Assembly: GCF_010092985.1 (NCBI RefSeq)
Contig: NZ_CP048106.1
Span: 620,001 to 684,000, forward strand
Reading direction: 5' to 3'
Length of the DNA: 64,000 bases
From: Pontibacter pudoricolor
GTDB taxonomy: Bacteria > Bacteroidota > Bacteroidia > Cytophagales > Hymenobacteraceae
In this document: positions 8,856 through 18,580 of the stretch, piece by piece
How positions within the stretch are numbered: the stretch's first letter is position 1
Layout: each line of letters begins with the position of its first letter
Made by a program: the position numbers and the translations under genes
Notes under the pieces: generated by a model
The model's database searches: none
Seen by the model: only the letters and a program-made list of their open reading frames with translations
Told to the model about the DNA's origin: nothing

Positions 8856-10373
8856 ATGAATGATCTGACAATGAAAAGCTTTATTGCTGAACCGCTGCAA
8901 CGGAATAAGGTAGAGTTCTGGGCAGCCACCACCATCTTTGTTTTCGCACTGTTTTCGCTAATTACCGCTGATAGTCCGAACGAACATCATTTTTGGGAGG
9001 TTGGATACAACTTCCAATACTACGAGAATTATTTCTGGCCGCAGTTGGTACGGTATACCTTGCTATACCTGACCTTTCTGCTGCTTAATTTTAAAGTGAT
9101 GCCTGCGTTTATTTCTAAACACAAGGTCTGGCTTTATGTATTCATAACCCTGCTTGCCTTTATAGCCCTGAGCCTGTTTGCCGGCATCCTCGATACTTAC
9201 ACCAAAGGCTATTTGTTTGAGGAGTTTGCTACGCAGGACGAGACCTACAGCCATATTTTCCAGAACAGTTTCAGGCATACCCTGTGGTTGTTTCTGATGT
9301 TCGGCTTCTATTCAGCTATCAAGTTCACGGGCTTATATTTGCTTTCTAATTCAACCGTTATACAATCTAAATACCGGATAGTAACCCGCGATGCCCTCAC
9401 CGCATTTGTGTTCTGGATGGTGAGCGTATTTCTGTTACTGATCATGGATGTGGGCGAGGAAATTACGGTTGTTTGGGCTGTGTTCTCTCTAAGTGCCTTG
9501 CTGTTGTATTGCATCTCCTTCTACACACTAATACCGAAGTCCTTAAACACCAAAAAGCCGCTACGGTCTTATATTTTAAGAACGCTGTTGATACTAGCGC
9601 TGGCTTATCTGCCAATTGCGTTTATAATAATGATGGTGGTACACCACGAAGATGTTGCTTTTGGGGTGAGCTTCTTTAACATACTTTTTCAGCTGGCTGT
9701 AACAGTGCCTTTAACCTGGGTACTTTTTAAGCGGCATGCCAAAGGCAACGAGGAAGTATATGTTTTGAAAAAAGAGCTCGGCAGATCGAACGCCAACTTT
9801 GATTTTCTGAGATCACAGATAAACCCGCACTTCCTGTTTAATGCGCTGAACACACTTTACGGCACTGCCTTGCAGGAAAACAGCGAACGCACCGCTCAGG
9901 GTATACAGATGCTGGGCGACATGATGCGCTTTATGCTGCACGAAAACCACCAGCCAAGAATACTGCTTTCGCGCGAAGTAGAATATATGCGCAACTATAT
10001 CGATCTGCAATTACTGCGTACTTCTGCGTCGCCGGATATTGTGATAGAAACCAGGATAGAGGATGTGCTGGCTGAGCGATACATTGCCCCAATGCTGCTC
10101 ATTCCATTTGTGGAAAATGCATTTAAGCACGGCATCAGCCTGAAAGAGAAATCGTGGATAAGAATAAGCCTGCACACTGATCAGAGCAAGCTGTATTTCG
10201 ACGTATATAACAGCAGGCACCCGAAGTCGGAGCAGGACCCGGAAAAAGATAAATCAGGTATCGGGCTGAGCAATGTGAAGCAGCGCCTTGATCTGCTTTA
10301 CCCGGGCAAACAGGAACTGATCATCCGCGAAACACCGGAAGAGTTCTTTGTGCACCTCACGCTTGAGTTGTAA
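8856..10373 (+). CDS. LytS-family sensor histidine kinase
   Basis: 505 aa. About eight membrane helices fill residues 20-300. The His_kinase domain follows with FDFLRSQINPHFLFNALNTL (His in the QINPHFLFN box), then an HATPase with MLLIPFVENAFKHGI (N box) and SGIGLSNVKQRL (G box). This type phosphorylates LytTR regulators, and a LytTR gene follows 274 bp downstream. The signal sensed by the membrane part is unknown. A Met a few codons in (MKSFIAEP) is an alternative start. Confidence 0.9.
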   Translation: MNDLTMKSFIAEPLQRNKVEFWAATTIFVFALFSLITADSPNEHHFWEVGYNFQYYENYFWPQLVRYTLLYLTFLLLNFKVMPAFISKHKVWLYVFITLLAFIALSLFAGILDTYTKGYLFEEFATQDETYSHIFQNSFRHTLWLFLMFGFYSAIKFTGLYLLSNSTVIQSKYRIVTRDALTAFVFWMVSVFLLLIMDVGEEITVVWAVFSLSALLLYCISFYTLIPKSLNTKKPLRSYILRTLLILALAYLPIAFIIMMVVHHEDVAFGVSFFNILFQLAVTVPLTWVLFKRHAKGNEEVYVLKKELGRSNANFDFLRSQINPHFLFNALNTLYGTALQENSERTAQGIQMLGDMMRFMLHENHQPRILLSREVEYMRNYIDLQLLRTSASPDIVIETRIEDVLAERYIAPMLLIPFVENAFKHGISLKEKSWIRISLHTDQSKLYFDVYNSRHPKSEQDPEKDKSGIGLSNVKQRLDLLYPGKQELIIRETPEEFFVHLTLEL

Positions 10374-10428
10374 CTATATGCAGTTAAAAAGTTAGAAGGT
10401 TAGGAAGTTAAAAAGTGTTGGAGATGTA

Positions 10429-10450
10429 GAGACGCAATACCTTGCGTCTC
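10429..10450. repeat. Short hairpin of the GAGACGCAA type
   Basis: GAGACGCAA pairs with TTGCGTCTC across a 4-nt loop, between the kinase and regulator genes. Similar small intergenic palindromes are frequent in Bacteroidota genomes; it may modulate transcription between the two genes. Confidence 0.5.
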
Positions 10451-10647
10451 CGCTTTGAAACGATAGGTTTAATATTTTAAACCCACCTTTTACTGAAGCA
10501 ATTAATGCCGACCGATTTTAGTTTGTGTATTTAATCCAGAGGCAAAACTATAGTTCACATGTTAATTTTGTAACGCAAAGAATTAAACGGATCTATAAGT
10601 TTAAGTAAATTCAGGATAAAATTTAAAGCAGGTATAGTTTACAGAAC

Positions 10648-11322
10648 ATGAGAGGAATAGCAATAGACGATGAACCAATGGCGCTGGAGGTGGTGCGCAT
10701 GCACGCTGCCAAGGTGCCATATTTAGAGTTGGTTGCTTGTTTTACCGATGCCTTTAAGGCGCTGGAGTATTTGCAGAATGAGCCTGTTGATTTGCTGTTC
10801 CTGGATATAAAAATGCCGGACATTTCGGGGTTGGAGTTTGTGACCAGCCTGCAGAAAAAACCGATGGTGATATTTACAACCGCTTACACCGAGCATGCCG
10901 TTACCAGCTTTGAGCTTGATGCGATAGATTACCTGCTGAAACCGTTCTCACTGCCAAGGTTTATAAAAGCCTGCAACAAAGCGCATGAGCTACTGCAACT
11001 ACGGGGAACTACAACCTCAGCCAAAGACTACGTTTTTCTGAAGACAGGATATGAGCAGGTGAAGGTCTTTTACGAGGAGATACTGTACATGGAAGCCGCC
11101 GGCAACTATGTTACTTTTGTGCTGCAAGATAAAAAGTTACTGTCGCGGATGACGATCAATGAACTGAGCGAGCAGTTGCCTTCTGATAAGTTTATAAGAG
11201 TACACCGGTCTTATATAGTTGCCAAAGACAGGATAGATAAAATTGAGCGTCACCAGGTAACTATAAAAGGGAACGAAGTGCCGGTTGGCGCATCGTATAT
11301 GCCCCAACTACAGATCGTATAA
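10648..11322 (+). CDS. LytTR-family response regulator
   Basis: 224 aa. N-terminal receiver domain with the acidic pocket (IDDEP), phospho-acceptor Asp in LLFLDIKMPD, the conserved Thr in FTTAYTEHA and Lys in YLLKPF. The C-terminal LytTR DNA-binding domain has EEILYMEAAGNYVTF and FIRVHRSYIVAKDRI. It is the partner of the LytS-like kinase upstream. Targets are not evident in the window. Confidence 0.9.
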   Translation: MRGIAIDDEPMALEVVRMHAAKVPYLELVACFTDAFKALEYLQNEPVDLLFLDIKMPDISGLEFVTSLQKKPMVIFTTAYTEHAVTSFELDAIDYLLKPFSLPRFIKACNKAHELLQLRGTTTSAKDYVFLKTGYEQVKVFYEEILYMEAAGNYVTFVLQDKKLLSRMTINELSEQLPSDKFIRVHRSYIVAKDRIDKIERHQVTIKGNEVPVGASYMPQLQIV

Positions 11323-11363
11323 AGTTAAAGTTTAGTTAGTGTTTATTGATTGTGTTGTTAAGC

Positions 11364-11394
11364 AAAAGCCACTCTATAGTTCAGAGTGGCTTTT
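11364..11394. terminator. Terminator of the LytTR gene
   Basis: The perfect 12-bp stem AAAAGCCACTCT / AGAGTGGCTTTT has a loop that contains the genome-typical TATAGTT motif. It lies 42 bp after the stop. Confidence 0.8.
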
Positions 11395-11410
11395 GTGTTT
11401 TTAAACTACA

Positions 11411-11756
11411 GAAGTTGTTTAGAGTTTATGAAGGAGAAAACGAGCCATGGTTGCAGTTTTCACCATAGTCGTCAGGCTAAAGAGACTATCTTGCTGCTAA
11501 GCTGTTTCGGACAGCTGTGTCCGAAACCTTTCTGTTGCGGACATCCTTGTCCGCATAAAAGGAAGGCTGATCTACGGGGACCTGGAAGTCCCGGGCAGCG
11601 TGCTTTCGGACCAGGAAGTCCAAAAGAGCATTTTCTAAAAATTATCCTTAGCCTGACAGCTATAGTAACAATCCATTGGGCCGGTTCTAATACCTGCTGG
11701 TGAAAACACCATAGCATGGGCTTCCCTCAAAAGCATATAAAATTCTAAACAGCTTC
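11411..11756. repeat. TIR-bounded dispersed element, long copy D (346 bp)
   Basis: Ends are GAAGTTGTTTAGAGTTT and the inverted AAATTCTAAACAGCTTC. Near the ends it shares GAGAAAACGAGCCAT with copy E and CTGGTGAAAACACCAT with copy A. The middle 130 bp contains four GGAC-N6-GTCC dyads (see entry at 11505). The frames of 105 and 81 codons running through it on both strands are repeat-derived and not annotated as genes. Confidence 0.65.
11505..11624. repeat. Array of four GGAC-N6-GTCC dyads
   Basis: Dyads start at 11509, 11539, 11578 and 11608 (steps of 30, 39, 30). All have exactly 6-nt loops: AGCTGT, ATCCTT, CTGGAA and CAGGAA. The first two have extended stems (TTTCGGAC/GTCCGAAA and TGCGGAC/GTCCGCA). 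The even geometry suggests either tandem duplication of a hairpin unit or a multi-site binding array. Confidence 0.6.
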
Positions 11757-11774
11757 ATAGTCAACTATAGTGTA

Positions 11775-12824
11775 TCAGATCATGGCGATGGTTTTGTTGC
11801 TTACCTGCACACCGTAGGTTTTTTTGTAGTGTACTTTCTTCTCCAGTGCGGCAATAATTGGTTCCGAAAAATCTACGCCTTCCAGTTCGCTGGCATCCGG
11901 CAAAGCACCGGGGCTGAACACGTTTATCTCCATCAGTTTATCGCCAACTATATCCAGACCAACCAGGAACATGCCATCCTGTATCAGTTTCGGTTTAACC
12001 AGCTCTACCAGGTCCAGCATGCGCTGATCTACTTTAGCAGCAACTGCAGAACCGCCGGCGTGCATGTTGCTCCGGATGTCATCTTTGCTGCTAACCCTGC
12101 GTATGGCGCAATACTTCCCTTTATGCTGCAGGGCTTCTCCGTTCATCACAAAAAGCCGCACATCGCCTTCTGTCGCTTCCGGTAAATATTCCTGGGCAAT
12201 TACATAGCCATCCCTGCTTATCGCTTCTACAATCTGGTTCAGGTTGGTGGCATCATCTTTTTTAACCATAAACACACCCGATCCGCCGGAACCCTGCAAT
12301 GGCTTAAGAATGATGTTGTTATTCTGCTCGTTAAAGAATTCCTTTATCTCGTCTTTATCGCGGGTAATGAGCGTGCGTGGCCTAACGGCTTCCGGAAAGT
12401 GCTGGAAGTACATTTTATTTACCGCATCCGATAACGAGGTAGGATCATTTAAAACGATAACGCCGTGGCGTATGGCCAACTGTCCGAAAATGATACCGGC
12501 ATTCTGAGCCCAGGAACGGCCTTCTCCTTCGGCAGAAGGGTCGTTGCGGAGCATGAGTACATCCAGGTCAGGGGCAGTTACCCGAACTTTAGTGGCTTTG
12601 TCACTTTGCAAAGCTTCCAGGTAAGTAGCCGGTGTTTTGTACTTGTGATTTGCTTCGGCCTGTGTGGCTGTTGCGCCCATATAACCGTCGGGATAATAAG
12701 CCAGGTCGCCAACGCCCATCAGGTACACATTGTACCCCAGGTTGTGCATGCGCTGCGCCAGGAAAACGGTGGTATAAGATGCTTTTTCTGTATTTACGTC
12801 GTTTACTACGAATCCAATATTCAT
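11775..12824 (-). CDS. Glutathione-synthetase-like ATP-grasp ligase
   Basis: 349 aa. N-terminal Rossmann-like domain (MNIGFVVNDVNTEKASYTT), then LMLRNDPSAEG. The ATP-grasp core shows ILKPLQGSGGSGVFMVKK (nucleotide-binding loop), VIAQEYLPEATEGDVRLFVM and the metal-binding LMEINVFSPGAL. It resembles GshB (gamma-glutamylcysteine + glycine + ATP). However, it is the last gene of a triad with an N-formylglutamate amidohydrolase and a DUF1704 protein, so the real substrate may be another carboxylate-amine pair. I would not call it gshB without biochemical support. Confidence 0.8.
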   Translation of the reverse strand: MNIGFVVNDVNTEKASYTTVFLAQRMHNLGYNVYLMGVGDLAYYPDGYMGATATQAEANHKYKTPATYLEALQSDKATKVRVTAPDLDVLMLRNDPSAEGEGRSWAQNAGIIFGQLAIRHGVIVLNDPTSLSDAVNKMYFQHFPEAVRPRTLITRDKDEIKEFFNEQNNNIILKPLQGSGGSGVFMVKKDDATNLNQIVEAISRDGYVIAQEYLPEATEGDVRLFVMNGEALQHKGKYCAIRRVSSKDDIRSNMHAGGSAVAAKVDQRMLDLVELVKPKLIQDGMFLVGLDIVGDKLMEINVFSPGALPDASELEGVDFSEPIIAALEKKVHYKKTYGVQVSNKTIAMI

Positions 12825-12863
12825 GTGAGGTGCTTCTAAGGTTTAAAGTAGTGGGCTGGAAGA

Positions 12864-14711
12864 TTATAGTAAGTTAAATACTGTTATGCCTTCTTTTAGT
12901 TTTTCAAGCTTGGGTTTTATAGTTGGGTCGATCAGGTAACGTGGTTTTAAAGGTACCGGCCACAGCACATTTCTATAGATCAGTTCCTGAACGATGGGGA
13001 TGTAATCCTGCCGTATTTTCCCGATCAGCAGTGGTTCCAGGTCGTTTCCTTCTTTCAGGTAGCTCAGTAAATGAATGAGGCCACGCAGGTAAACAGCATC
13101 TTTGGTTAAGCCACCTCCACGGTGTACGCGCATCGTTATATCCCAGGCCGTTTCATCATCAAAGTTATAGTTGTCTTTCAGTTGCCAGAAATTATCGGTA
13201 AAACTGCAGCCTTTCGTTAAGTGATAAACGGTAATGACACGAGCCGCCAGCGTGCGCATTCTGTCCTGATCCAGGCCGCCAACCAGCCATTCGCTTAGTA
13301 CGGCCAGGCCTTCCTGTAGTTCTTCGTAGCCCGGGCTGCCCACGTATAGTTGCTGCAACGGCTGTGCTTTGCCGTTATAGTAAGTTAAGATATGCGTTCC
13401 AACTTCGTGCTGTATCAGTGCCTGCGCCCTGTGCCGGGGTATTTTTGCATCGGTCCCAACATTCAGCCTGCCCTTCGAAACGATAAGCCCAACTATAGTA
13501 TCGCTCACATCCACCCCGGAATCAACGCCGGCATACTGGTTTTTAAGAAACGCAATTTCCTGTTCTGCCAGTGCTGCAAATTCCGGTACAGGTATCAGTT
13601 CTACATCGGTTTCGCGGGTAGGTTCAGGTATGGCAGCTAGTATGGCTTCCGCTGTTTTCAGTAACTCGTCATCCACAGAACCAAACAACTGCATGCTGCT
13701 GTACATAAAATTCGGGGTGTTTCGGTCTGCAAGCATGGTCAGCATTTTATCCAGTTCATGGCGCTTGTCCCGGAACAGGTAAGCCAGGGTTGGGTCGTCT
13801 ACTTTCTCGATCGGGATGTTGTATAGTTTGCGTTTCAGCTGGTCGGCATCTACGGGCATCAGGCGGTAAAAAAAGGTGGGCGTCTGGCTATAGTTTGATT
13901 TTTTGAATTCGGCCCAGGCTTCGTTGTTATTGACGGGCGTAACCAGCAACAGAAACCGGAACTGATCGCTGATGCTGGTGAGCTGTTTATCTATCTTCCA
14001 GACTGCCCTGTTAACAGCCTGCCTGCCCAACGCCTGGAAATGAACGGGTTTATGTGTTGTCTGGACGGATAAAAAATCAAATACCGTTTTCTTGATTGCA
14101 TTGGCAATTTTCTCGCGCAGGGTGCGAAGCAACAAGGGGTAAGCTTTACCGGTTTCCTGGTTTACATAGATCGGTTTCAGTTCCAGGCCCAGCATCAGGT
14201 AACTGTGTTTTTTTAAGTCTTCTTCCGAAAACAACCGCAGCGGGCCTTGCAGTAATTCCTGGTTTGATGCCGTCTCTACGGAACTGTGAAAGCCGCCGAT
14301 CTTTATCTTCTCCAGTTCCTGCTGTAACATGCTGATGGTAGTCGGTAGCTGCTCTTTCGGGCCAAGAATTTTGAAAAGTGGTGAAGCTGGAGTTTTATCC
14401 GCTGCCGCTTTTATTTCCAGTATCAGAAAGGCATCGAACTTCTGCGCCATTTCTTCGGCAATGCTGCTAATTAAAATCTTAAGCTCAGGCGTCTGTTCTT
14501 CGTGCGAGATGATGTAAGAGGCCGAGGCTTTAACAAAGTCGGCGGTAGCGTGGTCGGGTTTGCCGGCCGGGTGGCGGAACAGCAGTAAAAAGGGCAGGGG
14601 CCTGTCGATGTACACCAGGCCGCCATCGGGCAGGCTGCGGTGTACCTGCTTGCCACGGCGCAGGCTTTTGGTGATTTTCCGGATAAAATGCTCGGTTATG
14701 CTATCAATCAT
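12864..14711 (-). CDS. DUF1704 'QEGLA' metallopeptidase-like protein (TIGR02421 type)
   Basis: About 615 aa when started at the ATG 14711 (MIDSITEHF); an ATG at 14765 would overlap the upstream gene. The C-terminal half carries the zinc-peptidase-like signature HEVGTHILTYYNG, a downstream Glu in ELQEGLAVLSEWL (the QEGLA motif) and RVHRGGGLTKDAVYL. Annotation pipelines call such proteins 'flavohemoglobin expression-modulating QEGLA motif protein'. Eukaryotic relatives (KIAA0895/MATCAP) are tubulin tyrosine carboxypeptidases, so a carboxypeptidase-type activity is plausible. It is the second gene of the minus-strand triad, 19 bp after the amidohydrolase stop. Confidence 0.85.
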   Translation of the reverse strand: MIDSITEHFIRKITKSLRRGKQVHRSLPDGGLVYIDRPLPFLLLFRHPAGKPDHATADFVKASASYIISHEEQTPELKILISSIAEEMAQKFDAFLILEIKAAADKTPASPLFKILGPKEQLPTTISMLQQELEKIKIGGFHSSVETASNQELLQGPLRLFSEEDLKKHSYLMLGLELKPIYVNQETGKAYPLLLRTLREKIANAIKKTVFDFLSVQTTHKPVHFQALGRQAVNRAVWKIDKQLTSISDQFRFLLLVTPVNNNEAWAEFKKSNYSQTPTFFYRLMPVDADQLKRKLYNIPIEKVDDPTLAYLFRDKRHELDKMLTMLADRNTPNFMYSSMQLFGSVDDELLKTAEAILAAIPEPTRETDVELIPVPEFAALAEQEIAFLKNQYAGVDSGVDVSDTIVGLIVSKGRLNVGTDAKIPRHRAQALIQHEVGTHILTYYNGKAQPLQQLYVGSPGYEELQEGLAVLSEWLVGGLDQDRMRTLAARVITVYHLTKGCSFTDNFWQLKDNYNFDDETAWDITMRVHRGGGLTKDAVYLRGLIHLLSYLKEGNDLEPLLIGKIRQDYIPIVQELIYRNVLWPVPLKPRYLIDPTIKPKLEKLKEGITVFNLL

Positions 14712-14730
14712 GCGAATTTTTGAGCCGTAA

Positions 14731-15540
14731 CTATAGTACCCGGCATACCTGGTGCATAGCCGCAAGCACAGGTTTTATAGTTTGCGCCAGTGCTTTTTTT
14801 ATTTCCTCTACCTGTGCGTAATCTGGTTTGCCGGTCCATTCATCCATAAAGAATTTTTTAAACTCGATGCTCATCACGCAGGCATTATCACCGAAGTTGT
14901 CGTGTATCCAACGCATAAAGTGTCCGCCTTCAAACTTCACATTCTCGCGTACATCCAGTTGCCGGCCATGGTAGTTGTACTTTTTCAGGGAGCTGGTAAA
15001 TGCATCTACTACAGGTGCCCATTTCTGCCGGTTCATGTTGCCGGTTCCAATATTAACTTCGGGATTTTGTTCCGGGTCGGCTCCGGAGCTTTCAGCCCCG
15101 TCGCGTTTATGGTTGTAGCTGTGCAGGTCGTAAACTATAAAACAGCCGTGCTTTTTCTGTACCTCTGTCAGCAACTGTTTTACATCGGCATAAAACCTGT
15201 CGTAGTGCAGGAGCGATTCTTCTGCAAATTCTTTCGATAGTTCTTCTTTCCAGACGTTCAGGCCCCATGCATCTTCGGGTTTCATATAAATTGCTTTGTC
15301 GCGGGAGCGGTTCAGGTCCAGCTCAAAGCGGGAGTTGTGCCCGATGATCCGGTTGTCCGTAATTTCAACCCAATGGTCGGTAAAAGGATCTTCTTCGCGC
15401 AGGCGCTCTTCTGCCGCCAGTGCAAACAGGTTACTTATGTTGTGGCGCACTTCGTGCCCGCTATGGATGGCTGTAGCAATAAGCGGACTATCGCCACGGG
15501 TTATCGTATAGTAAGTGCTGTCAATTTTAGTGTGTTCCAT
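14731..15540 (-). CDS. N-formylglutamate amidohydrolase family protein
   Basis: 269 aa from ATG 15540 (MEHTK); a six-codon longer start is possible. Family motifs are ATAIHSGHEVR (zinc-ligand His), the DPFTDHW loop, NSRFELDLNRSRDKAIY, YDLHSYNHKRDG and FEGGHFMRWIH. HutG/FGase members hydrolyse N-formyl-L-glutamate in histidine degradation, but no hut gene is here. It leads an operon with DUF1704 and an ATP-grasp ligase, pointing to a different amide substrate. Confidence 0.85.
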   Translation of the reverse strand: MEHTKIDSTYYTITRGDSPLIATAIHSGHEVRHNISNLFALAAEERLREEDPFTDHWVEITDNRIIGHNSRFELDLNRSRDKAIYMKPEDAWGLNVWKEELSKEFAEESLLHYDRFYADVKQLLTEVQKKHGCFIVYDLHSYNHKRDGAESSGADPEQNPEVNIGTGNMNRQKWAPVVDAFTSSLKKYNYHGRQLDVRENVKFEGGHFMRWIHDNFGDNACVMSIEFKKFFMDEWTGKPDYAQVEEIKKALAQTIKPVLAAMHQVCRVL

Positions 15541-15947
15541 AGTTATAGTGCTGTACAAGGTTTTACCCGCTTAGGCGTAGCAAGGTTATGCCTTCACCAG
15601 AGCAACTGAAAATACAACACGATCTTAAACATTTAAACTATAGTTTGGGTTAAGGTGCAGCAGTTGTAATAGTCAGAAATAAAATAGGGACCTGTACTAT
15701 AGTTTGCTTTATCACGAATTGGCTAACTTTAATGCTTATACTCTTTGGGTAGAGTATAGAGACCACACCAGACAAATGGGTAACAAGAGCCTTTTGAAGG
15801 GGCTTTACTTTCCAATTTAATTCTTTGGCGGCGCTTTATAGTTGATACGTTATAATATCAGTGGTTAGGGCTAACAGTAGTGGGTTCTGCGGCTTTAGGC
15901 TATAGTTCTCTTTTTAAGATCAATCAAAATTTTAGCGTGCTTTATTG
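15541..15947. other. Divergent gene-free region
   Basis: 407 bp between the triad operon (minus strand) and the PAS kinase (plus strand), so it holds both promoters. Three CTATAG-type motifs lie here (near 15640, 15700 and 15900) and a weak hairpin AAGAGCC / GGGGCTT near 15786. No gene is visible. Confidence 0.5.
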
Positions 15948-18515
15948 ATGACTGATAACCCGGTTTCTACCTCACAGGAAAATTATAATAGCCAGTATTT
16001 ACTTTTTCAGAAAGTTTTTGAGAGTCAGTCTGGGTTGTGCATTTTGCTTACGCCTCAGTTTATAGTGCTTAGCGCTACAACGGCTTTACTAAATGAGACT
16101 TATATTTCATTAGAAGACATAAAAGGGAAGTATTTATTCGATATTTTCCCTGATAATCCATCTATTCACGAGTTCAGTTCTACCGCTATCCTGAAAGCGT
16201 CTTTAGAGCAGGTACTGGCAACAGGGAAACTGCACCAGATGGAGGTTGTGCGGTATGATATTCAAGACCCGTCAAGTCCTCGTCATTTCCTGGAGCGCTA
16301 CTGGAACACCATAAACAAACCCATCTTCAACGATCAGGGTGAGATCATCTGTATCCTGCATGAAACAGCAAATGCTACGGAAGAAGTATGGGCCATCCAA
16401 CAGCTTGAGAAGAGCAAAGAGCGGGAGCGGGCTGCAATGGCACAAGTTGAACAGAGCCGTTTCCGGCTAGAACGCTTAATTGACCAGGCACCTGCAGCGC
16501 TGGCTATTCTAGAAGGCCCTGACCTTGTATATAAAGTACTGAATGAAGGCTACAGGAAATTGTTCCCTGGGCGTGAGTTGCTTGGCTTGCCTCTGTTTGA
16601 GGCCTTGCCCGAATTAAAAAATCAGCCGATAGACGACATCATTACAAAGGTTTATAACACAGGTGAGACTTTTGAAGGACGCGAATTACTGATACCGGTG
16701 GCCCGATACGAAGATCAGCCTGCAGAGGATATTTACTGGGATTTTATTTACCAGGCGCTCTTCGATACAAAAGGCAGGATAAATGGCGTGCTTATATTTG
16801 CATTAGACGTTACAGAGGCTGTAGTAGCACGACAGAAAATTGAGAAAAGCACTGAGGAACTAAGAACCCTAAACCAGGAACTGGAAGCTCGTGTAAAACG
16901 CAGAACAAAAAAACTACAGGCTGCCGAAGCCGAAGCCGAAAGGCAAAGTAAACGCTTAAGAAACCTATTCATGCAGGCCCCGTCCGCTATCTGTATTCTT
17001 AGTGGGCCGGAACTGGTGTACGAGCTGGTAAACCCGGTTTACCAGCAACTGTTCCCGGACAGGGAGCTGCTATGTAAGCCTATTTTAGAGGCATTGCCTG
17101 AGATCAAAGACAACCTGGTATACAAAACCTTTCTGGATGTTTACGAAACAGGCATAACCCACGAAGAGTCGGAAATGCTGATACCTTTTATGCGACCGGA
17201 AGACGGCCAAATGGAGGACAGGTATTTTAAGTACATACAGCAGGCACGCTATAACGAGCAGGGCCAGGTGGACGGCGTTGTCGTATTTGCACTGGAGGTG
17301 ACCCAGCAGGTACAAGCCCGCAAAGCAGTGGAAGCCAGCGAACAGCAATTAAAACTTGTTACAGATTCGTTACCGGTACTGATTAGCTACCTGGATAAAG
17401 ATGTGATCTACCGCTTTACAAATAAAGCGTACGAAAAGTGGTTCCCCTATAAGGCTAATGAACTTATGGGCCGTAGGGTAAGAGATGTAGTCGGCGAAAA
17501 AGCATATGCAAACGTTGAAAAATATATAGCGCAGGCACTGGGAGGCAATCTTGTTCATTTTGAAGCAGAGATGCCCTACCGGGAAGATTTTAAAAAGTTT
17601 ATCCATACCAGTTACGTGCCCGATATAAGGGATGGCGAAGTGAAAGGCTTTTATACTCTGGTAACTGATATTACTGAGCAGGTAACGGCACGTAAAGCAC
17701 TGGAAGAAAGTGAACAGAAGGCTAAAGCTATTGCCGATGAGCTGGCCATTACCAACCAGGAACTAAAGGCTGCAAACCTTGACCTGGCAGATGCTAACAA
17801 ACAACTTGTGCACACCAACATCGACCTTGATAATTTTATTTACACGGCATCGCATGACCTGCGCTCACCAATATCTAACATCGAAAGGCTGTTAATAGAG
17901 TTGTTGTTAGAACTGCCGGAGCAGAACAGGCAGGAAGGGGAAGCAAAACAGATCATCAGTATGATGCAGAAGGCGGTAGACCGCTTCAAGAAAACCATCT
18001 CCAACCTAACAGACATTTCAAAGCTGCAGAAAGGCGAAGCCATAGAATCGCAGCTTGTAAATCTGCCGGAACTGATAGAGGAAGTTACCTCGGACCTGGG
18101 ATACCTGATAAATGAGTCGAAGGCCGAAGTTATAGTTGACTATGCTACATGCAAGTCGGTATCGTTCTCGGAAAAGAACCTGCGCAGTATAGTTTATAAC
18201 CTTATCTCCAATGCCCTGAAATACCGCCACTCTGACCGGCTACCGCTTATCAGGATAACGTGCCAGATGGATTCAGGACAATTTGTGTTAAAGATAAAGG
18301 ATAATGGCCTTGGTCTTAGCAAACAGAATAAAGGTAAATTATTTACTATGTTCAGGCGCTTCCACGACCATGTTGAGGGTTCTGGCGTGGGCTTATACAT
18401 GGTAAAACGAATTGTTGATAATGCCGGTGGTAAAATAGAGGTTGAAACCGAAGAAGGAGTCGGGACTACTTTTAAAGTTTACCTGCCGATGCTACATTCC
18501 GAGCTTAGCTTTTAG
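15948..18515 (+). CDS. Multi-PAS sensor histidine kinase
   Basis: 855 aa from the ATG at 15948 (a TTG one codon earlier is less likely). No membrane helix, so probably cytosolic. Four PAS-type modules are followed by a coiled coil, HisKA (TASHDLRSPISNIERL, phospho-His) and HATPase (NLISNALKY, DNGLGLS, GSGVGLYMVKRI). PAS modules two and three are an internal duplication: LEGPDLVYKVLNEGYRKLFP versus LSGPELVYELVNPVYQQLFP. No dedicated response regulator is adjacent, so it may signal to an orphan regulator. Confidence 0.9.
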   Translation: MTDNPVSTSQENYNSQYLLFQKVFESQSGLCILLTPQFIVLSATTALLNETYISLEDIKGKYLFDIFPDNPSIHEFSSTAILKASLEQVLATGKLHQMEVVRYDIQDPSSPRHFLERYWNTINKPIFNDQGEIICILHETANATEEVWAIQQLEKSKERERAAMAQVEQSRFRLERLIDQAPAALAILEGPDLVYKVLNEGYRKLFPGRELLGLPLFEALPELKNQPIDDIITKVYNTGETFEGRELLIPVARYEDQPAEDIYWDFIYQALFDTKGRINGVLIFALDVTEAVVARQKIEKSTEELRTLNQELEARVKRRTKKLQAAEAEAERQSKRLRNLFMQAPSAICILSGPELVYELVNPVYQQLFPDRELLCKPILEALPEIKDNLVYKTFLDVYETGITHEESEMLIPFMRPEDGQMEDRYFKYIQQARYNEQGQVDGVVVFALEVTQQVQARKAVEASEQQLKLVTDSLPVLISYLDKDVIYRFTNKAYEKWFPYKANELMGRRVRDVVGEKAYANVEKYIAQALGGNLVHFEAEMPYREDFKKFIHTSYVPDIRDGEVKGFYTLVTDITEQVTARKALEESEQKAKAIADELAITNQELKAANLDLADANKQLVHTNIDLDNFIYTASHDLRSPISNIERLLIELLLELPEQNRQEGEAKQIISMMQKAVDRFKKTISNLTDISKLQKGEAIESQLVNLPELIEEVTSDLGYLINESKAEVIVDYATCKSVSFSEKNLRSIVYNLISNALKYRHSDRLPLIRITCQMDSGQFVLKIKDNGLGLSKQNKGKLFTMFRRFHDHVEGSGVGLYMVKRIVDNAGGKIEVETEEGVGTTFKVYLPMLHSELSF

Positions 18516-18580
18516 TATTTTGTAAACTATAGTTTGCCCGGAAGTTTCGGTAATTATATAAAAAACTCATATTTAAGCAA

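Noticed and set aside
11386..11717. Overlapping frames of 105 (plus) and 81 (minus) codons
   Set aside because: Both are confined to dispersed element D and consist of hairpin repeat sequence.
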